Below are positions 29,241 to 43,162 of a DNA stretch of 64,000 nt, in pieces. A model generated the notes under the pieces. That model was not told where the DNA came from, searched no databases, and saw only the letters and a program-made list of their open reading frames with translations. Source of the DNA: Eleginops maclovinus (Eukaryota; Chordata; Actinopteri; Perciformes; Eleginopidae); contig NC_086350.1 of NCBI RefSeq assembly GCF_036324505.1, positions 19,525,032 through 19,589,031 of the forward strand. The letters run 5' to 3'. Each line of letters begins with the position of its first letter. Position 1 is the first letter of the stretch. The translations under genes were made by a program, and so were the position numbers.

Positions 29241-32200
29241 AAACCTGAGGGAGGGGCTTCAACAAGTCATCGTTGGTAACCATAGCAATGCTACTTATGG
29301 AAAGCCATCAGTGCCATAAAACCCCACGGTTTGTATAGGTCTTTCAGTAAACTTAATTGCTTTTGCAAATGTTTAACTTTTTAAAATGCGGCTTTTTACA
29401 ATGCTTTAAATATTATAAGAAAAGGCAATCTTTTAATTTTTTTAAAATTTCGTAAAACACTTGATTTTATTTTTCAAAACAAGACCAAATTTGTGGTGTA
29501 AAAAAAGATCTGCTGTTTAAATTACATTGTGACAATTTGATGTTGGCAGGCATTGTATGAGAACATACAACAAGTCCTAAAAGAGTGAGCATTTCATGAG
29601 CTCCCATTCTGCCGTTGTAATTCCAATGACCATCAGATGATGGCAGTAAAAGACCTCTTACGAATTCATTCTCAAAGCATTTCATCCCAAGTTTTATTCA
29701 CAATAAACTAGTAGACTCATGTTTAATCAGCCGCTTTTTGAAAACGTTATTCCAACATACTGGAGCAGAATTTATACTGTCCATCTGGACAGACAAAGTG
29801 TTGTAAATGGCACAGATTAGCCAGTTTATAAAAAAGTGGTTCGAATCTACAGGGGGAACGATTTTATGATGAACCATAAAAATGTGTCTGCTCCATTGCA
29901 CAGCAGCCAAGCAGGTGTAAAAACTCTCCCAGGCCACGTCTCTTCCAGCATCCCACTTCATGGACTAAAACTACATGTATGTTCCACATGTGTGGCGCCG
30001 CGATGATGAGGACCCTTGAGCTTTCACTGTCTCCTCGTCAAGAGACTGATTTGCAGCAAACAGATGCATGCAGGGGCGATTCTCCACAGTTGAGATTTTG
30101 GATCCAGATGTAATTACACTTTGGGACACTTACTAATGGTCTTTGGGGTAGCATTTGTTTCTTACATGACTGAAAGCAAACAAAAGTGAGAGAATTGGTG
30201 AGAGAATTTTGTATATAATTTACTGGTTTCAAATTCTACAGTCAGTGTTTGGGGTATTTTTTCACAAAGTATTTCTTACAATTGGCTATATGTTTTTTCA
30301 TTGTCCTATACAATTGTATGCATTTTTTCCAACCCCATCATCCCTACTGCTCACATGTGGATAGGAAACTACAGCCACACTTGCAGAAAACATCCACTAC
30401 TACAGGTCCTGTGGGAGCTATTTTTCCAGTGAGAAGAACTAGAGCAGGGCGGTAAGGAGGCAAGGAGGGAGGACAGACATGCTGTAGCGAGAGTATGCAA
30501 CCAGTGTCACCACAGTGCTCTGGTTTAAGGCCTTGGAAGGACTGACATCACACTTGGAGAGTTTCATTCTGCTCTGCATTTCAATGTATGGGAGGGTGTG
30601 TGGTTAGGGGCCTGGAGTCATCTGTGGCACTGCTTTAGAGGTCTCTTGGTGCCTTTGGGATCACGCTATGTGGTTCTGATCAGAGATATGCCAATGCCTC
30701 GGGATGTGGACAGTTCTTCCATTCAGAACCGTGGCTTTTGCTGTATCATTGTGTAGCTTCCTGGCTTCGAGTGGTTTCGGTTGTCTGTACATGCTCTTTT
30801 GTGCTTTTGGTCTCGGATTTTGTGCCAGGGAAAATTGAAGAACTCATTCACATTTTTGTGCTGCATAAAAAAACGCTTTGTGCTTTTTGTCATTGCATTG
30901 CTGCAGTCTGGGTAAACAATTGAACACTTTCATTTAGGTCAGACCTACTTCAAAAAGTTAGTAGTTTTCACCTACAAGGTCTAAAGGTTCAGGTCATTTG
31001 TGACAGATATGATGCAGTGTGTTTGCTTTACTTTTAACCTAACCTTTTCGCAACTGGCTGTTGGGCTTCATTTACTTAAGTGCCTGTGGCAGTTTTTCTG
31101 TTGCAGCCTTATGACGACTTTAGCCTTATTGTCTTCACAATTGGTATTTTCATATAACCTTATTTGGCTAATGGATCAGATCATTTTTTTTAAAGTTGTT
31201 GTCTTTTTGATCTCTAATTTACTTGGTCTGGGGTTTTCATTGGGGTTTCATCTTCTCACTAGAACCTCTAGGTGGCACTCTGAGGGTGGTTAAGGTTGTG
31301 AGAGTCCAGCTCAGGACCTGTGGACTTCATTTGCAGCAGCAGCGCTCCAACTAATGAGTTTTGGATTGGAGATAGTGTGTCATGGTTAATTTATTGCTGC
31401 TTAAGTGGTTGAAATTATTTTTCTCAATGGAAAATCAATTTTTTTCCGTTTCATTATCTGCACATTTCTGCGATAGAAGCAAAAATACTCCAATGCACTG
31501 TTCATTCATGCTTCCTTGTATGAGAAGGAATTATATTTGACATTCAGGCGATCGATTACTGCATTGATTTTCTAGGAGAGAATATAAGGTGGAAAATGCT
31601 GATTTTGGTTCAAGCAGATTTTTTAAAATTTGCTTTTACAGCAAAATACCACAAGTGGCAAAGAAATGTCACAAACAACTCCATCTTCAATGTTTTTCTT
31701 CTGTTTTCTGCTGTTTTTATGTCTTTTAACATTACAGAGATGACAGACCTGACCAATTCAACTTATTTTTGCAAGTATGTGGTGATAGTTGGAACACACT
31801 CATGTGGCAACCTGGCTCCTGACTGACTGTTGGAAGCAATTATGGCATGCAAAGCTAGCATATTGCTGCTATCACTTCTTATCACACAAAGTCTTATTGT
31901 GCAAGACAAGCTATTAAACGCTTCATTTCCAGGATGGTTTCTTATTCACTGTGAGACAATATTTAGACTGATGTAGACAATAATGGAAAGCTTCCGATGT
32001 TGCATCACACATCCCTCCTATAGGATTATTTGATGAACTATGATTGATTATAGAAGCTGTTATGGTCATGGTGTTGAATATCTACGCTCAACCTTACTGT
32101 ACATTTTATCAGGGATCTCTATTCCCTTTCGAAACTGGATTCATGCCATTGACATAATTGCATGTAAGTACCACTTGCCATAGTCCCTTCCCAAAGGACT

Positions 32201-32406
32201 ATGGGAACATGTGTTTCCCATTGTTTCATGATTTCTTCATGTGTTCACACTGACCACACTGGCTTTCCCATTATCTCACCATGCTTGTGTAACTCGACGG
32301 ACTCTTTTATCGATTTGCAGATTGCTTTTTGATTATATCAACTGAAGCAACTACACACAAGAGGAAATAAGCATGAAAGCAACTGTATGGCTACAGTGGT
32401 AGGCTT
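29241..32406. other. Intergenic, no gene seen
   Basis: AT-rich sequence, T-rich at 30.7-31.3 kb. Open frames here are short and have no family features. A tRNA B-box-like word at 29838-29850 lacks the rest of a tRNA. Confidence 0.6.
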
Positions 32407-32408
32407 AT

Positions 32409-32815
32409 TTAAAAGGACAGTTCATCCCCAAATCACTTGCATAGCTAACTGCTAGCATACTTTATAGCTAACATTACAGCACTCCCTTCTGTGCATTTAT
32501 GCCTTCAGTTCATTTAGTTTGGTAGAAAGAAAATAGTTCCAACTAGAAACTGCTAACAACAATGTTTGTATATTATCTCTAATAATCAGGTCATGATTTC
32601 TGGAAATACATATTGCTTTTGAGATACCTGTTTAGTTTTACAAATGTATTTTTTTAGAACTTTGAGCAAAAGTGCATTGCTATATAGTTACATTTCGTCC
32701 AAGAGAAGGCAAACATCTCTATGGCCAATATCCCCAACAGAGATCTAGATTAATAAATAGTAATAGCAAAGACGACAACTATGGGCTTTTGATTTTTAGA
32801 TGAATTATCCTTTAA
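32409..32815. mobile_element. TTAA-flanked MITE with 'aaggacagttcatc' ends
   Basis: The left end reads ttaaaaggacagttcatccc and the right end is its imperfect inverse (tagatgaattatcctttaa), so the termini are inverted repeats of about 25 bp with TTAA at the edge. The inside is non-coding. The left boundary is uncertain by one or two bases. Confidence 0.65.
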
Positions 32816-34887
32816 TCCCCTCTAAAGATATAAAGAAAACATTATTTGTCTTGTGAATACACTTAAAGAGTTATATGTGTGTATCATGAAGACTGAAAAG
32901 GACTGGGACAGCTACTTTGGTGTTTGAACAGATTAAAAACAAGATACACAGCAGCATGTCAATTAGTCACGTTAAGCAGTGTTTGCAAGATAGGTCCATT
33001 TATTAAACATTAACTTAACGGTTTTGCTCTGTTTCTAGTCTTTATTCAAAGCTAAGCTAACCGCCTGCTAGCACAAGCTTATAAATGCACACATACGAAA
33101 GTGTCTGTCATTTATCTCTGTGCAAATGTCCAAATATTCCTTATATTCCCATATTCAAACTATTTGTTTAACCCCCAAATAACTAAATGTTGTAGCCATT
33201 AGCTGATAACAACCTGAACCAAATCTGATTCAAGTCTGATAAACGGAAATCTCAAATTGACTTTTGGACCTACACCAACTTTGCATTTCATAAAAGAACG
33301 CATGACCCTTGCAGAACTTTTTTCCCATCCAAAATATGGTGTATGAAAAATATGTCCCAGCTGCTGTATTTTTAGCCACTTACACAACCTGTGTGAAAAC
33401 ATTATCTTTTTATCTTTTATTTGGCTCAGGCTTTTCACAAGTCCCATTTTACAACCCACAGGAGTCAAATTCTGTTCTCAGAGGAATAAAAAGGCAAATG
33501 TTCTGGCCTAAACTGCTTCAAGATAAATGCTGCTTGCAGAAAGGAGTTGCGGCTGTTTTTTCAATCATGCCATTGCCTTGTTTGAGTATGATTTCTGTCT
33601 CATTTTTTTGTCAAACCACAAAAGAGACAAGAATAAAACTACTTTGCTATTCTTATTGCAGTGTAAGGCCAAAGTTCACACTCAACCGAGAAACAACCTT
33701 CCTGAGAAATGGTGAAGTGGATGTTTACTGTTGTTGGTAATGCTTTTTGATTAAGTATGTTTCCAATCACTTTCCCCTCATTTCTGGTTCACTTCCTAGT
33801 CCTGTGCAGAAATCTGACAGGTCCACCCACATGTGTCTATTAGTCCAGGTGACTGACAAAATAAAACAGGCAGTAGATGAATAAGCAAAACAAAACATGC
33901 GCTGGCCAAACTAGCTGGCAAGGCATTACATTTTATGACTTAATTTGAATACAAAGTTGTTATAAAGCAATTAACCACCAACTTTACAAGTATGACAACA
34001 GTTACATTTACGTGTATCCTGTAATAAAACTAAATGATATGTCTTGCACAATTTTAACACCCACTTACATCTTATCAACCTTTAACCTCTTTGAAAAGCG
34101 GCCCTCCCAAGAGTCTCTTAAACTTTTCACATCGGCCTTTATCACTGTTGTATACGTAAAGTGGTATACAGTATATTGTGTAAAAAGAAATGTTCCTACT
34201 CCAACATTATATTATTTTACAGGCCTGGCCATAAAAATATGATTGATTTATGAATCTGGTAGCCAGCCAAGTACATTTCTTTTGTCTTTTATTCAGTCTA
34301 TAATGCTTTAGTTTAATTTCTTTGTTGTCTAAACAGACTTGGTTGTCGGTATCTCTTACTTGATTTTATAAGGATCTTAGGATCTATCACAAACAAACTT
34401 TCATAGGGTCTTGCTGATGACAGGATCAAAATCACATTGTTGAAAGACATAGTATAAGTCAGAAGGGAAACATTTAAAGAGGTGAAAAGGATGATTTCAA
34501 GGGAATGTCGATATAGCATGCAGAGTATACCTCAGACTGCAACACATCTTGAAATGGTTGGGATTTCCCCAATAGTCAGCAGTGTATAAGATATGTCTGT
34601 GTGAAGCAGCACCTTTTTTGTTAAAAAACAACCCAACATGTGACAGCCCTCCTCTGTAAAATAGGGTGTTTTTCAGTACAATGTTAACAATCTGTCAAAA
34701 GGAAAGATATTGAAGTCCTGTTGCTGATGTGAATAGGTTGGCAACTTTCAGCTACTATAAATAGTTTATCAGCTGCTTCATCGATAAAACAACAAACTGA
34801 GCCAGCACGTATTATCTTAATGTTGCTGCATTAACACATGTTCAGGAATACGTTATGACAAACAGGTTAGAACAATATTTGATGTGG
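32816..34887. other. Intergenic, no gene seen
   Basis: AT-rich sequence. An open frame of 143 codons at 33309-33740 has no recognisable motif. Confidence 0.55.
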
Positions 34888-35050
34888 TGGTGGCTGTGGC
34901 TCAGGGGATTGAGGAGTGGTCCACCAATCAAAAAGTAGTGGTGTCGTGCCCAGCCTCTGTTTTTAAAATGTGGAATATATTTATTTTGCATGATGTGTGT
35001 TAATGGATGAATGCTGACTTTTGTTGTAGTGTTTGATAAGGATAATAAAG
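34888..35050 (+). mobile_element. Degenerate tRNA-derived SINE
   Basis: It starts with a tRNA-like head containing the A box TGGCTCAGGGG and 'ccaccaatca', and continues into 'aatggatgaatgctgactt' and 'gtagtgttt', landmarks I associate with a common teleost SINE. The B box is decayed. It is a different family from the 22.7/43.0 kb pair. Confidence 0.5.
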
Positions 35051-37023
35051 CAAACCATGATAACCTTTTTTAAATTGTTGACTTGACTTGGTAACCATTT
35101 TATTCAAATAAATGACTAAAAATAACACAAATTTCAAGCATTAAAGCAGCTTTAATCAATATGTGTATATTAAAAAATGACAATATGCAAACGTCGCGTT
35201 AACAGCTTGTTTTCGCTGCTCCCAAGTGGCCAAGAAAAAAGCATTTATCGCATGTTCAATTTTCATAAAATTCATAAAATAAAAGTGCAAAACGTTGTAT
35301 TATATCTGTCCACATTACATAGATCCTATCTGCTTCTATCAGAATAGTAAAGAAGTTAGATTGCTAAATTACAAATATGTCATTTCATATTATATACTTC
35401 TCAAAGGGAATTTCCTTTCATCGAGTTGCTAAGAAACATCACATTTTCTTTCCTGTGTGAGAAATGCCATTATGTAACTGGTTTCAAAGCTCTTTCAATA
35501 AGTTTAATATCACCCTGAAGCTCCCCAGAACTTTATCCTCCTCAAGGGATCAGGGGGCTTCAGTTGAGATCTACAGCTTCTTTTCCACAGCCAGGCTCCT
35601 ACTTATACTTTCCACCCTGGTCCTTCATTAGCGTTCCAGCCAAAACACAATCTCTTTGACATAGCTAGAGACTCTAAACTTGAGAGAACAGCACTAAGCA
35701 GCCTCAGAGACTTTCAGCTCTGACTTCTCTGTGGTGAGGGATAGGTTTTAGGGTAAATTATTGAATTGTATAGGTCATGTATTATGGTTACACCTTAGGA
35801 CGCTATGCCACATGCATTTTTAACATTGAGTCATAAGGAATTATATCCTAAGACACTGTCGGATAAGACATGCAATGAATGAGACACTGGACCTCCCACT
35901 GGTAATCACTGTGCACAATGGCTGTTGCCTCCCTACTGGGTGGCAAGTCTTGTAAACGTCTGCTCCACCCAGAAGGCAAATACCACAGAAGTATCCGCCA
36001 CGTGTTTGACCAAGCCCTCTAAAGGCCATGGCATCAGACAAACTGAGGGGCAGGCCAGAGAAAAAAGGCTTACACAACCTGATGTGCAGCAGGTTTTTAT
36101 TTTAACCACCCTATGGGAGGGTTAAATACTTGGGCTTCATGGTGATGGATGACTGGTCTGTCAGATGTGAATTAACACAAAAATCACCCTATAATTTTTC
36201 AAAAGTTGATGAAATGGTCTCTTTCAAACTGAAATAAATGTATGTGATTTTAGTAGAAAAAGAGCAGGTTTTCATCGACGTCATCCATTATGTCCCATTT
36301 CTGCACAATATTTGAGAGGTATTCTATGAAGTCAGTATATTTTCCAGAAAGCTCCTTTTTTCACGCAAGAAACATTTGGCTATTTGTGCAAGTCATGATT
36401 TAGGATAGTGTCCTTTGGCCCAACAGAGAACCTTAAGGATAATTTAAAACAATTGGATATATTAACTTTGGGCTTCGGGTGATAACTGTAAATATCAACC
36501 GGTAAGCCATAAGTCAGTGCTCTGGATGAGCTTAGCAGTAGTGGTATGTGCAGTATTTTATAGATGAGAGAGCTATGCTATTAATCCTGGTTAATGTCTA
36601 CTTTTTTTTTAAAGCAATCCAAAGCCCTGGAGTTGTGTTTTTATTGTCCTGATGAATTTTAAGCATGTCATTCTTCTGCCAACAACACAGAATATTGCAG
36701 TGGCATACTTTTCATACTCGGAAGGTGGGATACTGATTTCCTTTAATAGGGGTCAGAGTATGAATATACTGTATTTAAGTTATCGGAATTTCAATTTTAA
36801 CTTCATATTTCCCATGACAATTAGTGGGAAAGTAAGTAGTAAAGGACTCAGATTAGTAAATGACAAAGTAAAAACTAAAGGTAGGAAAGTAATAAGTTAA
36901 ACAAGTATAATACCTGATATGATGTACACTCTATTCCATCTCAACAAACCTTTGTGTAGGGTGATTCCTAGCAATTAAAGTCAAGGAAAGCAGAACCGTG
37001 AAACTTGACACAAGTGTCACGAG
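35051..37023. other. Intergenic, no gene seen
   Basis: The part at 35.9-36.2 kb has mixed composition and might be a very old retroelement fragment (a 'YLGF.V.DD'-like phrase on the + strand at about 36127), but I could not place it in a family. Confidence 0.5.
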
Positions 37024-37473
37024 TGTCACAGTTATGGTAACAGGACCCAAATTCAGTGAAACAAGGGGAAGCAGGTATTGGGGTTTAATGAAAAGTGAGC
37101 TTTATGCAAGCAGGCACGATCATCGAACGTGATAAAAGTGGCAAATAAAACTAAATAAACCAGAAAGATAGGAGGGCAGCCGAGGAGAATCCAGACAGGC
37201 AGACAGAACCGGGAAACAAACAGAACTGGACCATGAGACAAACATGGGAATGACGACGCCACGACAAGGAACACAAAGGGAAGACAAGACTAAATACACA
37301 GGGGACTAATCACAAGACAAGACACAGCTGGAGAGGGGAGGAGAAACAGTGGACAACAGGTGAACACAATCAGACAGGAGGGAAAACACAGACAGGAAGC
37401 AAACACAGAAATGACAGACAGGAGGGAAAACATTTCAAAATAAAACAGGAAACAAAACTCTATAATCATGACA
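37024..37473 (-). mobile_element. Solo-LTR-like element 1
   Basis: On the - strand it begins TGTCATGATT and ends CTGTGACA (TG...CA). The flanks acgag (37019-37023) and tcgag (37474-37478) are a target duplication with one mismatch. It shares many words with the inverted copy at 49419-49838 (for example 'tattttgaaatgttttcc' and 'cagctgtgtcttgtcttgtg'). No internal retroelement genes are present. Confidence 0.7.
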
Positions 37474-40400
37474 TCGAGACAATGTTTTTGACATTGGCTT
37501 AACAAGCAGCCTGTTTACTGACTGCGGATATAAAAGGACTATGAACAGCTTACTACTTGGTTTAGAACGTGTATCACAACAGTCTCTGCACTGAACGCAA
37601 AAAGTCTTAACTGATATCAACCATCAGACAAACTATCAGTTCGATGGCTAACAAACTGTGTTTCAATGATGCAAATAATAAGGCTACTTTACACAACTTG
37701 AAAGTGAAAAAGTAACCACTTAACCCTTAATTTCTTGCTAAGTTCTGCATTATGTAACTGCGTACAAAAGACACTTGTGAGCTCAACATGATAAGGGAAG
37801 TCATGACCAGGATAAGTTGTGAGAACATTCAGGCTAGACATTGGAACATGGATGCCAAAACATCTCCATGATCAAAGATAAACCAGTACAAAAATAACAT
37901 GGCTTATACAGTTTGTGGTGATTACTAATAGCTAATAATAATATTACTGTTTGTTTCTACCAAGGCTAAATATGTTGCAAGCTAGCAAGCAGGTAATGCA
38001 AAACCATGACAGAGAAAAACAAAAGGGGAATATTAGTATTAGGCTCATTTGTTTAGAATAAGGTAGAAAACTCTACCAAATTATAAATAATATAAACTAT
38101 AAACCAACCATGAAATACCACAAGAAGGGGGCATTCATATGGACTCTTTATGATCTCATATGAAAGCAGTATTATCATGCAACACGTAGTTAGAAGCAGT
38201 GTAATATCTTTTAAACTCTTGACAGATGGCTGTTTAGCTAGTTGACTTAACTTCAGCGATCCTTGTTGGAGGTGCTGAAAAGTTGCTGTTGGCTTCGATG
38301 GCTGGTGGTTGGCAGGAAAAAGGCTCTGGGAATAAAAATGTCTACATTCATGCCATGAAAGACTTTTCCAAGTACTGCTGCAGTAAGGGATTTAAGTGTT
38401 CCATGAGTGGCTTGTTTACTCCAGTTAAAGCAATTTTCAAAACATAAAACTTATATAGCTTGAACTTTTAGCCTTATGTGGTATGGACCGTCTAAGAGTA
38501 TTATATTCAAAGCAAAAAGGGATAAATGGTGAAGGATATAGAGCTTGGTCAACATTATACATTGAATTCGGAGTCCAACTAAAGCTGGATGTTTGATGCG
38601 TTTCACGCCTGTCAAAGTGTGAATGAAATGGGAGATGTCACATCTCTTTATATCAAGCCCAAGCCACTTAGTTGCCATTCTAGTGTGCCCTGTAATACAT
38701 CCAACAATAGTGCCTTTCTCTAGCCCACATCCTGGAGCTGTTGCAGATGTTCCTATAAATAGACCATGTGTGAAGTTCCCTGGTATTTGTTATGGATTAT
38801 TTGAATAGATTACCATGTCGACGTCCCCACGGATTACACATGCTTACTTCTTGCTCATGGGAAAGTCCATTTAAAACCGTTTTGTGAGAGTCATGGTTGT
38901 TAGCAAAGTTTTCCTACCGGGAAATGGGTTGCTAGACAAATAGGTGTTCTGTAAACAATAACCGAGCAAAACAACACCAAAGCACCCATGGCCGTGATTT
39001 TGTATGACGAAAAATGTACCCACTTTGGCCTTTCAGACTTTCTTAATAGAGGAATTAGGGGTTGTTTTCTTCCATTGAATTAAAAACAATAATAGACACA
39101 ATAATTACCTATGTTCTTTCGATACAAATCTTTATAATATTACATTCTCCAAGGTTGTGGTATTCAACAGTACACAAACAATGGGTGTTTTATTGTAATG
39201 TTTGGTAACACCCACATTGAATTTGTAAATGGATGTCAAGCTATAGTCAAGACCATTGAATGCTTGGGTTGGTAACATTGAAAAAAAACCCAGCAAAAGT
39301 TAAATAGGTTTTACCATTATGAGATAAGTTACAAAAGTTTGAAGTATTAAAACAAAGAACATTGCAGCAGCTTGTGGAAGACTTTAATAACACTCAATTA
39401 TTGCAAGCAGGTGTAGGTTATAGACGAATAGTTCGCCCAATCATTTAATTAGTTTTTTTTAAGACTTGCAATAGCTAACGTTTTTTTTTCTTCAGAGCAT
39501 TAATTTGATTTATTGATTACTGTCCTGATGTAAAAGGTATTTAATCTATTATAACGAAAAAAAATGTATTTACCCATCAAAGATTTGTAAGTGCTGCATA
39601 TTGATGAAGCTGGTGAGTTCAGAAATTGCTATATTAAATGAATATATAAGTCTATTATGAAATGAGTTGCATAAATCACGTTTGATGTGCTAAATTATTT
39701 GCTGATCCTTTTATACTGCTCCAAAAATATCAAATATCATATTCTGAACATACGGTTTATCTGATCTTTAAATTCAACAATTGAAATGAATGTTATAAGT
39801 ATGTCCAGCTATCCAGAATGCATACACATAACACCTTTTCAAGTAATCACCTAAAATGAAATCTATAATTGATAACATGTTCGCTACTTCACTTTCTGTT
39901 CCTTAGGTTTTGATAACGGCAGAGTTGTGCGGGCCCCTCTCAGCATATTAATCATTTTTGAGTGTTGCTTGTACAGGGACCACTTTGGAACTGGTTTTAA
40001 ACAAGCTCTACGTCTGGCAGAGGAACTTCAAATGTTGTAAGGAAATAAACGACAAGGAACGATCATCTGATAGTGGAGGAGTCTGTTTTGGCTTCAATCT
40101 GCAGGAGTCTTCTATTTCCCTGGATTCTGGAAGTGTCAAAGAAAAATCTATAAACAAAACAAAAAAAAATGAAATCTGAGTTTACACCATTTCTCCTCCC
40201 CAGCAAATCCAGATTTGCAGATGTCTGGGAACATGGCGGTGTGTATGTTTATTGTACATTTCCATTAGTCCATTCTGCTCTGGACTATTTCATACAATTG
40301 CATAATGTGATTGATATTGTCTAACTCACTTCAACATAAACAGACAATGGAAAAATACACATAGTATGTCTGGATATTGAGATACATTTCCTGGTTTTGA

Positions 40401-40619
40401 AACCTTTTATTGCACAACATTCACAATGCAGAACAGATAATCATAATTTTCTGTGTGACTGTTTTTGTTAGGTGGGACCTTTGTTAAGTGTCTCTGCATT
40501 TTCTGAAGCAATATATAAATTACATTATTATTGTCATTTACCCTTAACACCCTAACAAAGAAATACTAATAGTTTAATATTGATATTCGAAAAAGCCAAT
40601 ATGTTATATTAATAGAATT
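37474..40619. other. Intergenic, no gene seen
   Basis: AT-rich sequence with no exon or clear repeat. Confidence 0.55.
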
Positions 40620-40975
40620 GATTCTGGTAAAATATTTGTAAGAGCAGTGGATCAGGGGGATGGGAAATCGCAGAAACAAATCTGTAGTTTAGGACCGAAT
40701 GCTGGTGAGTTTCCCAGGACATAGGCGTGAGGTAGGTCAGCACAGACAGTATCCGCAACAAAGAATCAGTCCGGGAACGAGTGCTGGAAAGTCTTGCATG
40801 AAGTGTAGAACAGTCTGGCAATGACTGACTTCCAGAGAGGCTTATATACTGAGAAGCAGCTGGGAGCACAGGTGTGCTGATGAGGTGGGCGTGGCTGGCC
40901 AGTAGTGTGAGGTGGGGGCGGGGTCAGAGGAAAATGACTGACTTGCATCAGCCAGGGAAAGAAGCAGATGTGACA
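40620..40975 (-). mobile_element. Truncated LTR-like fragment
   Basis: Read on the - strand it begins TGTCACATCTG, has a GC-rich block, then a TATATAAG box, and fades near 40620 without a CA end. The start and TATA position suggest the 5' part of an LTR of a related family. Confidence 0.45.
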
Positions 40976-42930
40976 GTACAGCAAAAAACCTGTTGTTTGG
41001 CACTCACTCAAGAATTCATACCATAATTATGATAATTCCACACAAATGTTTAATAGATAAATTGATAAATGCTGACATTTTAGACCGACATGGTTATAAA
41101 CTGCCAGTGGACCAACCAAGAGGTGATAATTATTGTTATTTAATTTTTTTCCATGCTTTGAGGGGAATAAAGTAAAAGCTGTGTCATTGACTTTTGAAAG
41201 AAAATGTAGACACGTTATAGGAACTGTAGAGAAGGTTAAAACATTAAGTGTATTGTGTATCATCCAAGGGCTTCAGGTCCTAGCAAACGAAGGGTTGTTT
41301 TTCCCTAAATAAGCACAACTTACTTCCCTGAATGGGCCATCATAAATCACTAATCAAATCTATCTTTTAACTTCTAAACAAATTCCTCCATAGATGACTT
41401 TATGACTTACTAAGTAACTGTTGTAGATTACCTCCCTCTCTTCACCTCATCATACACTGATTCAATAAATAAATAAAGAAGGCGTCTGAAAACAAATGCT
41501 CTTTTTTGGCCGAACGTGGAGAGCGCAGCAGGTCCTTTTGGTTTTGCTCCAATCTCACCATATGTTTCCAGTTTTGATTGTTTTGCTTTTGAAAAGCAAA
41601 TACCGTTGTCAGACAAAAGATAAGAGCCATCAAGCTCAGCATGAAACGATGAACATGAATCAATCCTCCTCTTTTCCAGCGTAGGATGATATATCGTATG
41701 AATCTGCACACCACATGGCCGATAAATTCTGTACCTGGATGAAAAGGCTTGGCCGTATTCTTAATGCAACCCTGTTTTATCTGGATGGAGAGGGGTCAGC
41801 ATGAAGAAGATGCAGAATACGATTAAATAGGATAGAAACACACTGCTCCTTAGGTGGAGTTCAGTAGCGACCTATAATGCTAAAATTGAAAACAGAATTA
41901 CAGATATCATGGTAGGGGTAAGATTATGTTCCGTATTTGCCTAAATATAACTGACACAAACATTTATTGTTTGCCTCGTAAGATTTGTACATGCAGTGAA
42001 GATTGAAAGTATGTTGGAAAGCCAGGAACAATCATATTGAAACACACAGGCAGATCATTAAAGGCCTAACTAAGGTTAGCGGGAGCTCTAAACAAAGGAA
42101 AAATATTCAAAAAGACTCTTGACTGCTCTAATATGCGCATTAACTCCTATTTCTAGAACATACTCTTACATTTTCTTGTAAACCATTTCTTACCAAAGAG
42201 CGATATCATTTAGCAGCTACTATGGATAAAGTGATCATTAAAAAAAAGGTTTTCGGGGGGTTTTAAATTGTCATTCATTGAAAGCAAAACCTCTGTGAGT
42301 TTGAAGCCAATGACTTTCAGATGGCATTGTGGCTTCTCTTGAAGTCCCCGGAGAAGGGAATGTGTTGGCTTGCTTTGAAGCTCATGTGGGCTGACCATAT
42401 ACTGTATATGACAAGCAGTGTTTGTCTCACTCGAAGTTGTCATTACCATTATCTGAGGGGATAAATTTAAGTGTAAATGTACTCTGTTATGACAGAATGT
42501 GAATGTGTATGATAAGTGCTGCACACATGAAGATTAGAGAGGGCTTGTTCTTTCGAAATGCAAATGCTGTAGCATAAATCTGTGGGCAGGAAAAGGCCTA
42601 CTGAGAACATCTGATCAACACATTTCACTTTAATTTAATTTGATTTCAGTAAGAATGTAATTGGCTTTCATGTCCAGAGTGTAAAATGAGGAACATATTG
42701 ATGTTGGTTATGCGAACCGGACAGTTTCAGATGTTTGTCACAGTGACATAAGGACATCACTTTAGGCATGTAATCAATACACTGTTATACCAAGATCCTA
42801 AGGGTGTATTTACATTTTAGAATTGCTGTATGTAGGGTTCCCTCACATAGACTTAATGCTTTAGGTATTTGGCGGCAGGTGATTAGATCTCAAGCAAAGA
42901 TGTAACTTTTCCGACTCCTGCTTAAAACCA
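40976..42930. other. Intergenic, no gene seen
   Basis: Contains a complex non-repetitive stretch at about 42250-42600 with an octamer-type ATGCAAAT at 42557-42564. Otherwise unremarkable. Confidence 0.5.
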
Positions 42931-43162
42931 GAAAAGAAGAAGAAAAGAACCCTTCATCGTGCCACAGAGGGGGAATTTACATTCTGCATTTGACCCCTCC
43001 TGGTGTTAGGAGCAGTGGGCTGCCATATGTACAGCGCCCGGGGAGCAGTGTAGGGAAGAGTGCCTTGCTAAGGGACACCTCGGTAGCACTTGGTCTTCAG
43101 TGGAATTGAAACAGACCTTCTGGTTCCCAAGCCAAGTCCCTATGGACTTCCCCACCACTGCC
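42931..43162 (-). mobile_element. tRNA-derived SINE-like element, copy B
   Basis: On the - strand it runs from ggcagtggtggggaagtcca through 'gtttcaattcc' (B box-like) and 'cactgctccccgggcgc' to an (A/G)-rich tail. It is the same family as 22689-22902 in the opposite orientation and less decayed. Confidence 0.65.

Noticed and set aside
29838..29850. tRNA B-box-like word (ggttcgaatct)
   Set aside because: No matching acceptor stem, anticodon arm or proper A box upstream, so not a tRNA gene.
35841..36180. Possible retroelement coding remnant
   Set aside because: A 'YLGF.V.DD'-like phrase on the + strand recalls LINE proteins, but surrounding residues do not align convincingly by eye.
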